Part shown: positions 32,161 to 42,900 of the stretch, piece by piece
Layout of the letters: each line of letters starts with the position of its first letter
Position numbering within the stretch: the stretch's first letter is position 1
Assembly (NCBI GenBank): GCA_016291495.1
Contig: JAEEXI010000010.1
Location: 23,838 to 87,837 of the forward strand
Length of the DNA: 64,000 nt
Reading direction: 5' to 3'
Origin: Prevotella sp.
Lineage (GTDB): Bacteria; Bacteroidota; Bacteroidia; Bacteroidales; Bacteroidaceae
Translations under genes and position numbers: made by a program
Notes under the pieces: generated by a model
Seen by the model: the letters and a program-made list of their open reading frames with translations, nothing else
The model's database searches: none
What the model was told of the DNA's origin: nothing

Positions 32161-35100
32161 ATGAAACAAAGATTTACACTGACTTTGGCTTTCCTGGCTA
32201 TTTTGCTGGGAATGACAACGAATGCTGTTGCATTCACTGACATCAAGGCCGACTTCACTAATCAGAGTTTCTTCACAGAGGCTGATAAAAACGGGGCTAC
32301 TGCCGGTCTGAAGATGAACAACGACGGCACCTTCACCCGTGTGGCTGCCGACGATGCTACGGCTAATGCCGTCATCAGTGGCAAGTACCACTCCGATGAT
32401 CATGGTATCAGCAACTTCTCTGCTACTGTAGCAGTAGAGGGTCCTGTGAAGATTACCTTCGGAACTTGTGCTTGGGGCGGCAACGTCACGGTGAAGAATG
32501 CCGCAGGTGCTGAGGTTGTGAATGCCTTTAGTACTAACACCGGTGCCTGTTACCACCAGAACAAAGAGGCCAATGTGGTCGTTGCTTATTATTCTGGCGA
32601 CGCTACCACGCTGACCATCGCTGGTGGTAGTTACGTTCCCTACTTTGCCGTAGAGAAGGTCAACCAAGAGGACATTCCTCATACCGCTAAGCTTACATTC
32701 GCACTAGGCGATAGCGGTGCCGAGGGTGTCGTTCCTGCAGCTATTGAAAAGAACATCGGTGAGAAAGTGACAATTCCCGCCAACCGCACCTTGTGGGTTG
32801 CCGACAAGACGCTGACTGCTTGGACAGACGGTACTAACCAGTATAAGGCAGGTGATGAGATCACATTGGCCGAAAATGTCAACCTGACTCCTATCTTCAC
32901 TGCCAATGAGGCTGCATTTGCCGACCGTACCGCTGAGGTAACAGCTATCTGGGACTTCCAGCAGAAGAATGGTGCTCCTGTGCTGAACTATCAGAACAAG
33001 ACAGGATTCTATGTGACACAGATTGTTGTCAACGAGAAGACTATTGATTTCCGTTTGGACTTCGACACCAACAACGGAGGCAAGATTGCCAACGGCTCAT
33101 GGCAAGACTGGTGCCAGATTAATAGCGGAACTAAGTTTGTGCTTCCTGCATACAAAGGGACTACTTACAGCACATTCTCAATGAACGAAAATAGCAACAC
33201 AACATTTAACGGAGAGATTGGAACCTATGCTAACTATGAGAACACTTACACCTTTAACGGTAGCAGTGATGAGATGACCATCGACATTCAGGGTGGCTCT
33301 TACTACCGTTGGGTAAAGGCTGTTTATCCTGTTCCTACACAAGATGCAGGTGGTTTTGTAGACATCAAGGCTGACTTCATGAATCAGAGCTTCTTCACAG
33401 CGGCTGATAAAAACGGGACTACCGCAGGTCTGAAGATGAACGCCGACGGCACTTTCACCCGTGTGGCTGCCGACGATGCTACGGCAAATGCCGTCATCAG
33501 TGGCAAGTACCACTCCGATGATCATGGTATCAGCAACTTCTCTGCTACCGTCAAGGTAGAGGGAACTGTGAAGATTACTTTCGGAACTTGTGCTTGGGGC
33601 GGTGATGTCACCGTAAAGAATGCAGAAGGTGCTACGGTAGCTTCCATGAACACCAATACCGGTGCTTGCTATCACCAGAACAAAGAGGCTAACGTTGTCT
33701 CTTGCTACTACAAGCAGGATGTAGCTACCACATTGACTATCAGCGGTGGCTCATACGTACCTTATTTTGCCGTTGAGAAAGTTGACCCGAAGGATGTACC
33801 CAGCAGCGTGAAGTTCATCTTCGACGCATCCAACAGCGGTGCAGAGGGTGAGGCTCCTGCTGAGGAGACCGTCTCCATCGGCAAGCAGTATACCCTGCCG
33901 AAGAACTTTACACTTTACAAGAAAGACAATACCCTGACGGGCTGGACTGACGGTACCAACACCTATGCTCCAGGCGAGACTATTACAGCTCCCGATGCAG
34001 AGAGTGTAACGCTGACTCCAGTATTCACCGCAAACGAGGTATCGCTGGCTGACCGTACTGCTGAGGTAACGCTCAACTACATCTTCCGTCGTGACGCCGG
34101 TGCGCCCACCGTTTCTTATCAGAACGTAACAGGTATCTGGGTAGCTCAGGCTACCATTGGCGACAAGGTCATCGACGTGAAGGCTGACTTCGACACCAAC
34201 AACGGTGGTAAGTTCGCTAACGGCAACTGGACCGACTGGGCACAGCTCAACAACGGTACCAAGTGGACCATTCCTTCTTGCAAGGATGCTACCGTCAGCA
34301 TCGAGGCTTATAACGAGTTGAAGACAACCTCTATTGACGGACAGACCGACTATACCAGCGGTAAGACCATCAACTACACCGTTGCCAGCGCAGCTGAGAC
34401 AGTTGACGTAGTAATCGGCAACGACGGTAGCTACTATCGTTATATTAAGGTGGTACTTCCTGTGGTACAGAGCGCAGGTGGCGAGAAGTTCGAGAATGTA
34501 GCTGGCACTATCACATGGGCTGTCGGTAACGAGGAAAGTGCAGCTGCCTCCGAGGAAATTGCAGGTGCTATATCTGGTACATCAGTAAGTGTTGGTACTG
34601 ACCTTACAGCTACATCAGCTACTTATCTTAGTACCCAAATGATTGCCTACAAGCCCGCAACGAGCAATGCTGGTACCGTGGAGGGCGTGATGGTTGAATA
34701 TCGCGTGAAGCCAAAAGCTGGCGTGACCTTCAAGCCCACAAGCGTTTCTTACAATGCCGTCAAAGATGGAACGGACAATGCCACCTACTCTTGGAGTTAC
34801 ACACTGAATGGTGTGGAAAGTTCCATTACTGAAGTTTCGAAGGACAACATTGTCCGAAACAACAACACTACCGGCACTCCAGCAATGAATCATACAGAAA
34901 ATCTTTCCGTTGATGCATGCTCTGAGTTCACCTTCCGCATCTATGTTTCAGGATTTGGTAACTCTAAAAAACTTGGTCTCGGTTCTATTGTCATCAACGG
35001 TGTATTCGACGGCACCGTACAGACAGTGAATCAATACACACTCACCGCTGTTGCTAATCCTGCAGAGGGCGGTAGCATAAACATCTATCCTGCCGGAGGT

Positions 35101-37818
35101 ACCTACGACGAGGGCACTACCCTGAAGTTGACTGCTACAGAGAACTTCGGCTATGACTTCGTGAACTGGACCGACGCAACTGGAACAGAAGTCTCTAAGG
35201 AGACTGTTTACAGTTTCGACATTGCCAAGGACGAGACACTGACTGCCAACTTCAAGAAGGTGAACACCTATGAGCTGGCGCTCACTGTTGACGGCACTAA
35301 CGACTACATGGTAACCGTTAGTCCCGAACCTACTGTTGTTGACGGTAAGAATATGTATGAGGAAGGCGCAAAAGTAGTGCTGACTGCCAACCAGTATGAG
35401 GGTCTGGTTACCTTCACCAACTGGAGCGACAACTCTACCAATAGCGAACTGAATGTCACCATGGATGAGAACAAGCAGATTACTGCCTACTATTCTGAGG
35501 CTGACATCATTGCTGGTTGGGACTTCTACAAGGCTGGTGCCAACGGTCGTAAGGCAGACTTTGCTGCTGCTGACAACGATGCCGATGCCCTGAACCTGGT
35601 TGAGACAGCAACAGGCAATACCAGTGGCTGGCTCGACAAGTCGACACTCGGTGGCGGTGGCTATGAGAGCTTCAAGGGTGCTGCCGTGAACTGGCGCACT
35701 GGCGAAAAGGAAGGTGACGTAGGTAACTGGCACTGGCAGACGAAGGTCAATGCCGAGGCATTCACCGATGTCAACGTACAGTTCCAGATGCTCTATAACT
35801 ACAATGCTTATCAGACCTACGATGCCGAGTACTCGCTCGACGGTGAGAACTGGACCAAGTTCGGTTCTGTTACCATGGAGGGTGCTAAAGCGGTTGCTTC
35901 CTTCGACCAGAAGTTGCCTGAGGCTGCCAATAACCAGAAAGACCTTTACATCCGCATGATTGCTGACAAGACCTCTGAGGTCAAGGGTTCATCCTCGAAG
36001 AACGACGGCAACACACTGGCTATGTTCTTCATCACCGGTACTCCGAAGCTGGTTGACGATCCCGTTCCACCTACGTTGGTATCTTCTGTTCCTGAGAACA
36101 ATGCTACTGGTGCATCTGCTTCTGGTAAGATTGTGCTCAACTTCGACAAGAAGGTACAGGTTGCTGAGGACACCAAGGGCACGTTGGTTATTACTGGCGG
36201 TGTCGGAGGTCAGCAGTTGACTCCTGCCGTCAGTGGCAAGGTCATCACCTTCCAGTATAAGGATCTGGACTATGCTAAGAGCTACACCTTCACCCTGCCC
36301 GCCAACAGTGTGAAGAACCTGACGGGCGCTACGCTCGCTGACGCTATCACTATCAAGTTCACCACGATGGAGCGTCCGACCGTGACCAAGGCACCGTATG
36401 ATGCCATGGTTGCTACGGTTGAGGAACTGGCTGCAGCCATCAAGGCTGCCAACGACCGTGCAGACAAGAGTACACGCTATCGCATCTTTATCAAGAAGGG
36501 TACTTACAAACTGCCTACTGGTGCCAACAAGCACTATGTACACAAAGATGGCGGCGTGATATACTGGGAAGGTGACCTGCCCGATCCTATCACTTACATC
36601 ACCGCCTCTAACATCTCATTCATCGGTGAGGACCGTGATGCCACTATCATCACTCAGGACATCACCAACGATGACGATATGTTGTTCGTAGGAAAATATG
36701 GCAAAGCTCATAAGTACGAGGAAATTGGTAACAGTGATGTATTCCAGATTGCCAAAACTGCATCGGGAACCTATTTCCAGGATCTGACGATTAAGAGCGG
36801 TATCAATGATGCCCTCGGACGTAACCTCGCTATTCAGGACATGAGTACGAAGACTATTTATAAGAATGTGAAACTGTTCGGTTATCAAGATACCTGGACA
36901 AGTAACAACGACAACGGTCTCTACTTCTTCGATGGCGGTATCGTACGTGGACGTACAGACTATCTCTGTGGCAAGGGCGATGCTTTCTTCCAGGAAGTTG
37001 AGCTGATAATGACAGGCACTGGCGGTTATCTCGCAGTTCCTTCTAAGCCTGCCAATATCGGTTGGGTATTCAAGGATTGTGTCATCAACGGCGAGTCTGA
37101 TGAGTGTGACGGCAACTACACGCTCGGTCGTCCTTGGGGTAACGGCACACCTATTGCCGTATTCATCGACACCAAGATGAACGTGGTTCCTTCTGCTATT
37201 GGTTGGAGCGAGATGGGTACCGGTTGGCCTAAGCGCTTCGCAGAGTACAACTCTACGACTTCTACTGGTAGTGTCATCGACCTGAGCGGTCGTAAGACCA
37301 CCTTCGGTGAGGGTCATGCCAATAACCCGATACTGACTGCCGAGGAAGCTGCAGAATTTAGCGATATGTCTAAGATGTTCGGTGACTGGCAGCCTACGCT
37401 GCTCACTGAGCCGGCTCCTGAGGTGACCAACGTGAAGCTGGATGGTACCGTCCTCACATGGGATGGCAACAATTACTCACTGTTGTATGTTATCTGCAAG
37501 GACGGTGATGCCATCGCATTCACCGATGATACGACCTTCGACCTGAGCACCTTGCCTGCTAGTGCAGCAGGAAGTCGCGCAGCAACTGCCTCTGTCTACT
37601 CCGTACGTGCCGCCAATGAGATGGGTGGTCTGAGCAAGGCTGTTGTCGCAAGCGATGCTACCGGCATCCAGAAGGTCGATACTACCGAGGAGGCTGTGAA
37701 GACAGAATACTTCAACCTGCAGGGTCAGCGCGTCACCATGCTGCACCGCGGTATCATCATCGAGGTGAAGACCATGGCTGACGGCAGCAAGCAAGTGACT
37801 AAGCGTATCGTGAAGTAA
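32161..37818 (+). CDS. Giant secreted CE8 pectin methylesterase with duplicated N-terminal modules
   Basis: 1885 residues, signal peptide ending near AVA. Residues 25-398 and 399-772 are a tandem duplication: each holds a beta-sandwich (DIKADF.NQSFFT..DKNG), a WTDGTN..Y.A.E repeat and a DFDTNNGGK...NG.W.DW block. Then a further beta-sandwich (about 774-952), bacterial-repeat modules (about 953-1113, FVNWTDATG, FTNWSDNST), another jelly-roll-like part, an SbsA Ig-like module (about 1302-1403, VSSVPENNATGAS) and the CE8 esterase (about 1409-1747) with FGYQDT, RGRTDYLCGKGD and LGRPW. It ends with the shared tail YFNLQGQRV. It probably demethylates pectin at the surface before the lyases act. Own promoter, palindrome site B and terminator. 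Confidence 0.92.
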   Translation: MKQRFTLTLAFLAILLGMTTNAVAFTDIKADFTNQSFFTEADKNGATAGLKMNNDGTFTRVAADDATANAVISGKYHSDDHGISNFSATVAVEGPVKITFGTCAWGGNVTVKNAAGAEVVNAFSTNTGACYHQNKEANVVVAYYSGDATTLTIAGGSYVPYFAVEKVNQEDIPHTAKLTFALGDSGAEGVVPAAIEKNIGEKVTIPANRTLWVADKTLTAWTDGTNQYKAGDEITLAENVNLTPIFTANEAAFADRTAEVTAIWDFQQKNGAPVLNYQNKTGFYVTQIVVNEKTIDFRLDFDTNNGGKIANGSWQDWCQINSGTKFVLPAYKGTTYSTFSMNENSNTTFNGEIGTYANYENTYTFNGSSDEMTIDIQGGSYYRWVKAVYPVPTQDAGGFVDIKADFMNQSFFTAADKNGTTAGLKMNADGTFTRVAADDATANAVISGKYHSDDHGISNFSATVKVEGTVKITFGTCAWGGDVTVKNAEGATVASMNTNTGACYHQNKEANVVSCYYKQDVATTLTISGGSYVPYFAVEKVDPKDVPSSVKFIFDASNSGAEGEAPAEETVSIGKQYTLPKNFTLYKKDNTLTGWTDGTNTYAPGETITAPDAESVTLTPVFTANEVSLADRTAEVTLNYIFRRDAGAPTVSYQNVTGIWVAQATIGDKVIDVKADFDTNNGGKFANGNWTDWAQLNNGTKWTIPSCKDATVSIEAYNELKTTSIDGQTDYTSGKTINYTVASAAETVDVVIGNDGSYYRYIKVVLPVVQSAGGEKFENVAGTITWAVGNEESAAASEEIAGAISGTSVSVGTDLTATSATYLSTQMIAYKPATSNAGTVEGVMVEYRVKPKAGVTFKPTSVSYNAVKDGTDNATYSWSYTLNGVESSITEVSKDNIVRNNNTTGTPAMNHTENLSVDACSEFTFRIYVSGFGNSKKLGLGSIVINGVFDGTVQTVNQYTLTAVANPAEGGSINIYPAGGTYDEGTTLKLTATENFGYDFVNWTDATGTEVSKETVYSFDIAKDETLTANFKKVNTYELALTVDGTNDYMVTVSPEPTVVDGKNMYEEGAKVVLTANQYEGLVTFTNWSDNSTNSELNVTMDENKQITAYYSEADIIAGWDFYKAGANGRKADFAAADNDADALNLVETATGNTSGWLDKSTLGGGGYESFKGAAVNWRTGEKEGDVGNWHWQTKVNAEAFTDVNVQFQMLYNYNAYQTYDAEYSLDGENWTKFGSVTMEGAKAVASFDQKLPEAANNQKDLYIRMIADKTSEVKGSSSKNDGNTLAMFFITGTPKLVDDPVPPTLVSSVPENNATGASASGKIVLNFDKKVQVAEDTKGTLVITGGVGGQQLTPAVSGKVITFQYKDLDYAKSYTFTLPANSVKNLTGATLADAITIKFTTMERPTVTKAPYDAMVATVEELAAAIKAANDRADKSTRYRIFIKKGTYKLPTGANKHYVHKDGGVIYWEGDLPDPITYITASNISFIGEDRDATIITQDITNDDDMLFVGKYGKAHKYEEIGNSDVFQIAKTASGTYFQDLTIKSGINDALGRNLAIQDMSTKTIYKNVKLFGYQDTWTSNNDNGLYFFDGGIVRGRTDYLCGKGDAFFQEVELIMTGTGGYLAVPSKPANIGWVFKDCVINGESDECDGNYTLGRPWGNGTPIAVFIDTKMNVVPSAIGWSEMGTGWPKRFAEYNSTTSTGSVIDLSGRKTTFGEGHANNPILTAEEAAEFSDMSKMFGDWQPTLLTEPAPEVTNVKLDGTVLTWDGNNYSLLYVICKDGDAIAFTDDTTFDLSTLPASAAGSRAATASVYSVRAANEMGGLSKAVVASDATGIQKVDTTEEAVKTEYFNLQGQRVTMLHRGIIIEVKTMADGSKQVTKRIVK
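32233..33354 (+). repeat. Internal duplication of the CE8 gene, unit 1
   Basis: First copy of a 1122-bp (374-codon) tandem unit; nucleotide identity to unit 2 is very high in the first 400 bp (e.g. around GACATCAAGGC.GACTTCA) and lower towards the end. Confidence 0.85.
33355..34476 (+). repeat. Internal duplication of the CE8 gene, unit 2
   Basis: Second copy of the 1122-bp unit, starting FVDIKADFMNQSFF against FTDIKADFTNQSFF in unit 1. Register shift is exactly 374 codons at the start. Confidence 0.85.
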
Positions 37819-37839
37819 TTCACTATAAGTACTATCACT

Positions 37840-37876
37840 CAACGGGCAAGCATTCGAGGCTTGCCCGTTGTTTTTT
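37840..37876 (+). terminator. Terminator after the CE8 gene
   Basis: Perfect 12-bp stem CAACGGGCAAGC / GCTTGCCCGTTG (37840-37851 with 37859-37870), then T6. Confidence 0.95.
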
Positions 37877-37885
37877 ATCCCAATT

Positions 37886-37917
37886 TTTGGAAGTTTCAAA
37901 TATTGTTCGTACCTTTG
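37886..37917 (+). promoter_or_regulatory. Promoter of the second PL1 gene
   Basis: TTTG (37886-37889), 20 nt, TACCTTTG (37910-37917): full consensus. No TAAACGTTTA palindrome here. Confidence 0.75.
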
Positions 37918-37951
37918 CAGAACAAACAGAAATTACTAAAACATAATCAGT

Positions 37952-39778
37952 ATGAAGAAACTATTACTAACATTATTAAGTATCATGCCCCTTCTGCCAG
38001 CTATGGCAGCTGAGACGACAAACAATGTGGCTCCTTGGGGCTGGGCAGTGTGCTCCGACGAGGCAGGAACGGCATACACCCTTAGCGGTGGCTGCTTTAC
38101 GGATGCTACAAAAAAAACGCTGACGGCTTTGGGCAGCGGGCAGGATGACGATGCACAGATCAAGCAGGCCATTGCCCAGAACGACATCATCATTCTTGAC
38201 GGTTCCAACGGTGAATTTATCCTGAATGAATACATCAAGGTTTCGGCAAAGAACAAGACGATTATCGGTATCAACAATGCTCGTCTGCGCACGAAGTTCT
38301 ATCTGACCCCTGACGACATTGCCTACCTGAAAAGCAAGAATCTGGATCAATATAGCAGTACAGAGCAACTTCATAATGTTACCTTGCACGATGGTAAGAC
38401 TTTCGAGTCAGTAGACGAACGTGCCTACTATACCATGCAAGCCGTGGAGGAACTGCAATATCAGAAGACAGGTGCCTATTCCCTTCCCAACAAGTCTGGT
38501 ATCTTCAGTATCGAGAGTGGCAGTGAGAACATCATCATCCGCAACCTCTCGCTGATTGGTCCGGGTGCTGTGGATATCGACGGTTCCGACCTCATCACCA
38601 ATATGGGTACCCACGTATGGATTGACCACTGCACATTCCAGGACTCTCAGGACGGTGCACTCGACAGCAAGCGCTGCGACTGGGCTACCTATACCTACAA
38701 CTACTTCTACTATACAGACCGAAGCTATTCTCACGCCTACACTTGCGGTTGCGGATGGGCCAACGGCGAGATGACGCTCCACCTCACCTTTGCCAGCAAC
38801 ATTTGGGGCGAGGGTTGTATGCGTCGTCTTCCACAATGCGGCGACTGCTATGTGCACCTCGTGAATAACTACCATAACTGTCCGGGCAACAGTGAGTGCA
38901 TGGCCATCAACGATAACTGCAAGGCGCTGGTGGAGAACAACTATGCTGCAGCAGGTGTAAACAAGCCGCTAACAGGCAGTGGAAGCGGTCGTAACATCAC
39001 GGTACGTGACAATAGTTTCTCCGCAACATCTATCGGATCTGAAGTAACTGTACCCTACTCGTATGCGAAGATTGCCAATGCCGATGTTCCTACCACACTG
39101 ACTGGTACGGAAGGTGCCGGTGCCAAGTTGGGCAACGATGCAGACTATATCCTTTCTACCATCCCAACAGGGACAAGAGCAGAAACTGTATATGTTATCG
39201 TGAAGAATGATGCCCATATTGGAGGCAGCATTACCGAGGTAGGTGGTATCACCGTTTCCTTCGACCCCAGCGTTACAGACTGGAAGTCTGGCGGTAGCGG
39301 TTCTAGTGCTACGACCACAGATGGCGTAGACCTTTCAGGATACTATACATATAGTGAGAACAACAATGGAGCTCCCATTAATATCCAAACTACACAGGCA
39401 GGAACATTGACCATTTTCCTTGGTGGCGATATTAATAATACTAAAACTGTCTATATGACGGAAGGGGAGAACGGTTTGACAGGCAAAGTGCTTACTACCA
39501 ATGCAGAGATTGCCAGTGGAAGCAAACCTGCAACAACTATCAAAGTTTGGGATGGTTTAGTTTATACGTTAGAAGCCAACAAGACATACCAGTTTAAGAT
39601 TACTAGCACCAAGTGGCGCTTGGCCGCCATCCGTTATATCCAAGGTACAACAGGTATCCAGAACGTGAAGAAAGGTGTCATTAACGACAATACCATCTAT
39701 GACCTGCAGGGCCGTCGGGTGACGAACGCTACCAAGGGCGTCTATATCATCAACGGCAAAAAGGTTGTCATTAAGTAA
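37952..39778 (+). CDS. Secreted pectate lyase, PL1 family (second)
   Basis: 608 residues with signal peptide MKKLLLTLLSIMPLLPAMA. The PL1 beta-helix (about 25-390) shows NKTIIGINNARL, NIIIRNLSLIGPGAVDIDGSD, the typical HVWIDHCTF and QDGALDSKRCDWATYTYNYF, RRLPQCGDCYVHLVNNYH. It is a different PL1 subtype from the 26807 protein, which has the AFPGAEGFG start. A carbohydrate-binding-type beta-sandwich (about 445-560, YYTYSENNNGAPINIQT) and the shared tail IYDLQGRRV...GVYIINGKK follow. Promoter is full consensus; hairpin downstream at 39801. Confidence 0.92.
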   Translation: MKKLLLTLLSIMPLLPAMAAETTNNVAPWGWAVCSDEAGTAYTLSGGCFTDATKKTLTALGSGQDDDAQIKQAIAQNDIIILDGSNGEFILNEYIKVSAKNKTIIGINNARLRTKFYLTPDDIAYLKSKNLDQYSSTEQLHNVTLHDGKTFESVDERAYYTMQAVEELQYQKTGAYSLPNKSGIFSIESGSENIIIRNLSLIGPGAVDIDGSDLITNMGTHVWIDHCTFQDSQDGALDSKRCDWATYTYNYFYYTDRSYSHAYTCGCGWANGEMTLHLTFASNIWGEGCMRRLPQCGDCYVHLVNNYHNCPGNSECMAINDNCKALVENNYAAAGVNKPLTGSGSGRNITVRDNSFSATSIGSEVTVPYSYAKIANADVPTTLTGTEGAGAKLGNDADYILSTIPTGTRAETVYVIVKNDAHIGGSITEVGGITVSFDPSVTDWKSGGSGSSATTTDGVDLSGYYTYSENNNGAPINIQTTQAGTLTIFLGGDINNTKTVYMTEGENGLTGKVLTTNAEIASGSKPATTIKVWDGLVYTLEANKTYQFKITSTKWRLAAIRYIQGTTGIQNVKKGVINDNTIYDLQGRRVTNATKGVYIINGKKVVIK

Positions 39779-39800
39779 TATTTACCATCAAATATTAACA

Positions 39801-39838
39801 TAAGGGGCGGGGTTGCCAACAAGCAATTCCGCCCCTTA
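39801..39838 (+). terminator. Hairpin downstream of the second PL1 gene
   Basis: Stem TAAGGGGCGG / CCGCCCCTTA (39801-39810 with 39829-39838) with inner TTGC / GCAA. No T run follows, so it may act as an mRNA 3' end stabiliser as well as a weak terminator. Confidence 0.6.
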
Positions 39839-39858
39839 ACTGTTAAAATGCTAAAGAA

Positions 39859-39872
39859 CGTAAACGTTTGCG
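39859..39872. promoter_or_regulatory. Putative operator site C
   Basis: CGTAAACGTTTGCG, an imperfect palindrome with AAACGTTT core, 43 bp before the SusC -7 box. Third member of the set with 26717-26731 and 32005-32022. Confidence 0.5.
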
Positions 39873-39891
39873 AGAAAAAAGGCATAGAATG

Positions 39892-39923
39892 TTTGCGTAT
39901 TTTAAATTTTATTTATACTTTTG
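39892..39923 (+). promoter_or_regulatory. Promoter of the susC-susD operon
   Basis: TTTG (39892-39895), 20 nt, TACTTTTG (39916-39923): full consensus, 50 nt before ATG 39974. Confidence 0.8.
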
Positions 39924-39973
39924 CAGCTAGAATCATAAAAATATTTTTATTAATTTCTAAAACTACTAATTTT

Positions 39974-42900
39974 ATGTCTGTTAAATTTAAGAGTATTTTT
40001 CGAACGGTGCTCCTGATGTGCCTACTCTTTACTGCTGGAAATCTGCAAGCGCAGACCACGGCCAAGGGTACGGTACTGGACTCTAACGGAGAGCCTGTCA
40101 TCGGCGCTACCGTAGTGGAAAAGGGCAATCCCAAGAATGCCGCAGTAACCGACTTTGACGGTAACTTCACCTTGAAGACACAGAAGTCAAAGACCATCGT
40201 CATCTCATACATCGGTATGGTGACACAGGAAGTAGCTGCAGGCGAGGGACTGAACATCACTTTGCAGGACGACAACGCCTCTCTGGAGGAGGTCGTCGTA
40301 GTTGGTTACACCAGCAAGGCTCGTAAGGACCTGACCGGATCTGTAGGATCTGTCAGCGGTGCCAAACTTGCTGTAGTACCTGTATCATCAGCTGCCGAAG
40401 CCCTGACGGGTAAGATTGCCGGTGTGCAGGTAACGACCACTGACGGTCAGCCGGGTGCTGACATCAACATCCGCGTTCGTGGTGCAACGTCAGTAACACA
40501 GAGCAGTGAGCCGTTGTATATCGTCGACGGTTTCCAGGTTCCGAATATCAATGATATTCCTCCCTCGGACATTGCCTCTATCGACGTATTGAAGGATGCC
40601 TCTCTGACCGCCATCTACGGTGCGAAGGGTGGTAACGGTGTTGTCATCGTAACAACCAAGAGTGCTAAGGAAGGTAAGATTCAGGTGACTTTCAACGGTC
40701 GTCTCAGCGTATCTTCACTGACTCGCTCGATGGACTTGATGAACACTGGTCAGTTTGTTGACTTGATGTACGACCGTGCATCCAGTAACGGTGGTGGTGC
40801 CCGTGACGGTTGGCAGAAAGCTTTCCGTAACGACTTCGGTAACCCGAAGGACAACAACATCTACTACAGCCGTGAGACCAACGACTGGCAGGATGAAATC
40901 CTGGGTAACCATCCTTGGAGCTACATGGCCAACGTCACCGTCGGTGGTGGTAACGAGTCTACCCGTTTCAACCTCTCTCTGACTCAGTCAGAGGATAAGG
41001 GTATCATTATGGGGTCAGGCGTACGCCGTACCAACGTCAACCTCAAGTTAAACACCAAGATTACCAAGAACCTGGAATTTACCTACAACCCCAAACTGAC
41101 CTACCGTCGTGACGAGGGTGCAGGTGGTGCTAACGTGGGTTCAGGCGGTCTGGTCGATCGCGTACTGCGCTACCAGCCTACAGCCGGTCTGCGTTCATGG
41201 GGTAGCTACGGTATCATGGATACCGCTGCTGATGCCGAGCGTTTCAACCTGACCAACCCGGTCAGCGACATCGCTACCAACACCCAGAAGAGACACGGTT
41301 ACACCTTCGCCAACCAGTTCGCCCTGCAGTGGACTCCCATCAAGGGACTGCGCCTGCGTTCGGAAGGTAACTACACCATCTCTTTCCGTGATACTGAGCG
41401 TTACTATGGTTGGCTGACCTCTACAGGCCAGAGTGCTGTTCACCAGCAGAGACCAGTAGCAGAGCTGACCAAGCGTACTGTGGAGTCCTACACCTGGACC
41501 AACACCGCCAGCTACGATATGACGCTGAAGGAGAAGCACAACTTCTCTTTCCTACTCGGTCAGGAAATCTACCACACCCAGTACAAAGAGAACAAGCAGA
41601 CCGCTCACCTCTTTGACAAGGGTATCGACGCTGAGACCGCCATCAACAACATGGCACTCGGTCAGCCTTATGCTCAGGGTACCTACACCCTGAAGTCTAC
41701 ACCTAACCGTACCGCCTCTTTCTTCGGCCAGGTTTCTTATAACTGGGATCACCGCTACCTGCTGTCTGCTACGTTCCGTGCTGATGGTAGCTCGAAGTTC
41801 GCTTCCGGTAACCAGTGGGGTTACTTCCCCTCTGTTTCTGGTGCATGGGTCATCAGTCAGGAGAAGTTCTTGAGGGACGTGAAATGGATTGACCAGTTGA
41901 AGCTCCGCGCAGCCTTCGGTCTTGCCGGTAACAACAATATCGCCGACGACCTTTGGCGTTTCCTCTATACCACCAACAATTCCGGTGGTCCTGAGTTCGC
42001 TTCTACCACCACTTCCAACGGTGAGCTTTATTATGGTCTTCCCAGCAGCTATCCTAACAAGGACATCAAGTGGGAGACCACCATCACCCGTAACTTGGCA
42101 CTGGACATCTCCCTCTTCGGCGGTCGTCTGACCATCACGCCGGAGTTCTACTGGAACACCACACGTGACTTGCTCTATCAGTCGCCCATCCCCGGTGTTG
42201 CCGGTTATACCCGTCAGATGCAGAACATCGGTAGGGTGCAGAACAACGGTTGGGAGTTGACCATCAACGGTGATATCCTCCGTGGTAAGGACTATGTATT
42301 GAGCGGCAACTTCACCCTCGGTCACAACAAGATGACCGTCAAAGAGTTGAATGCTACCGACACCCGCATCTACAACTACGCCGGTGCATGGAAGTCTTCT
42401 GACCAGAACGACTACCTGCTGGAGGTCGGTGGAGAACTCGGTCTGATGTACGGTTACGTCTATGACGGACTCTACACTTGGGATGAGTTCACCTACCCAT
42501 CTACACAAAGCTATACTGCAACCCCAAGGGGTAAGGGAACCATCAATGGCATTCTCATTGGCGGTACCATCACCGACGGCTATGAGGGCAACTCTGGTGC
42601 TGGCGTACTCGCCAACTCACACTCGGGTTACTCTACCATGCCTGGTAAGCTGAAAATTAAGGACCTGAACGGTGACGGACAGATTGACATCAACGATAAG
42701 ACCGTTATCGGTCGTACCACTCCGAAGTGGCAAGGCGGTTTCGGCATCAGCGGCCAGTGGAAGGACTTCGACTTCGTAGCTAACTTCACCTATATGCTCG
42801 ACTTCGATGTTTACAATGCTACTGCCTATGCTTTGTCAAGCCAGTCCAGCAACCAGTATACCTGGTGGAATGCCTATGCCAAATATGGCGAGGGACGCTG

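Noticed and set aside
39848..39973. Longer start for SusC
   Set aside because: It would include the promoter and the palindrome; the signal peptide begins at 39974.
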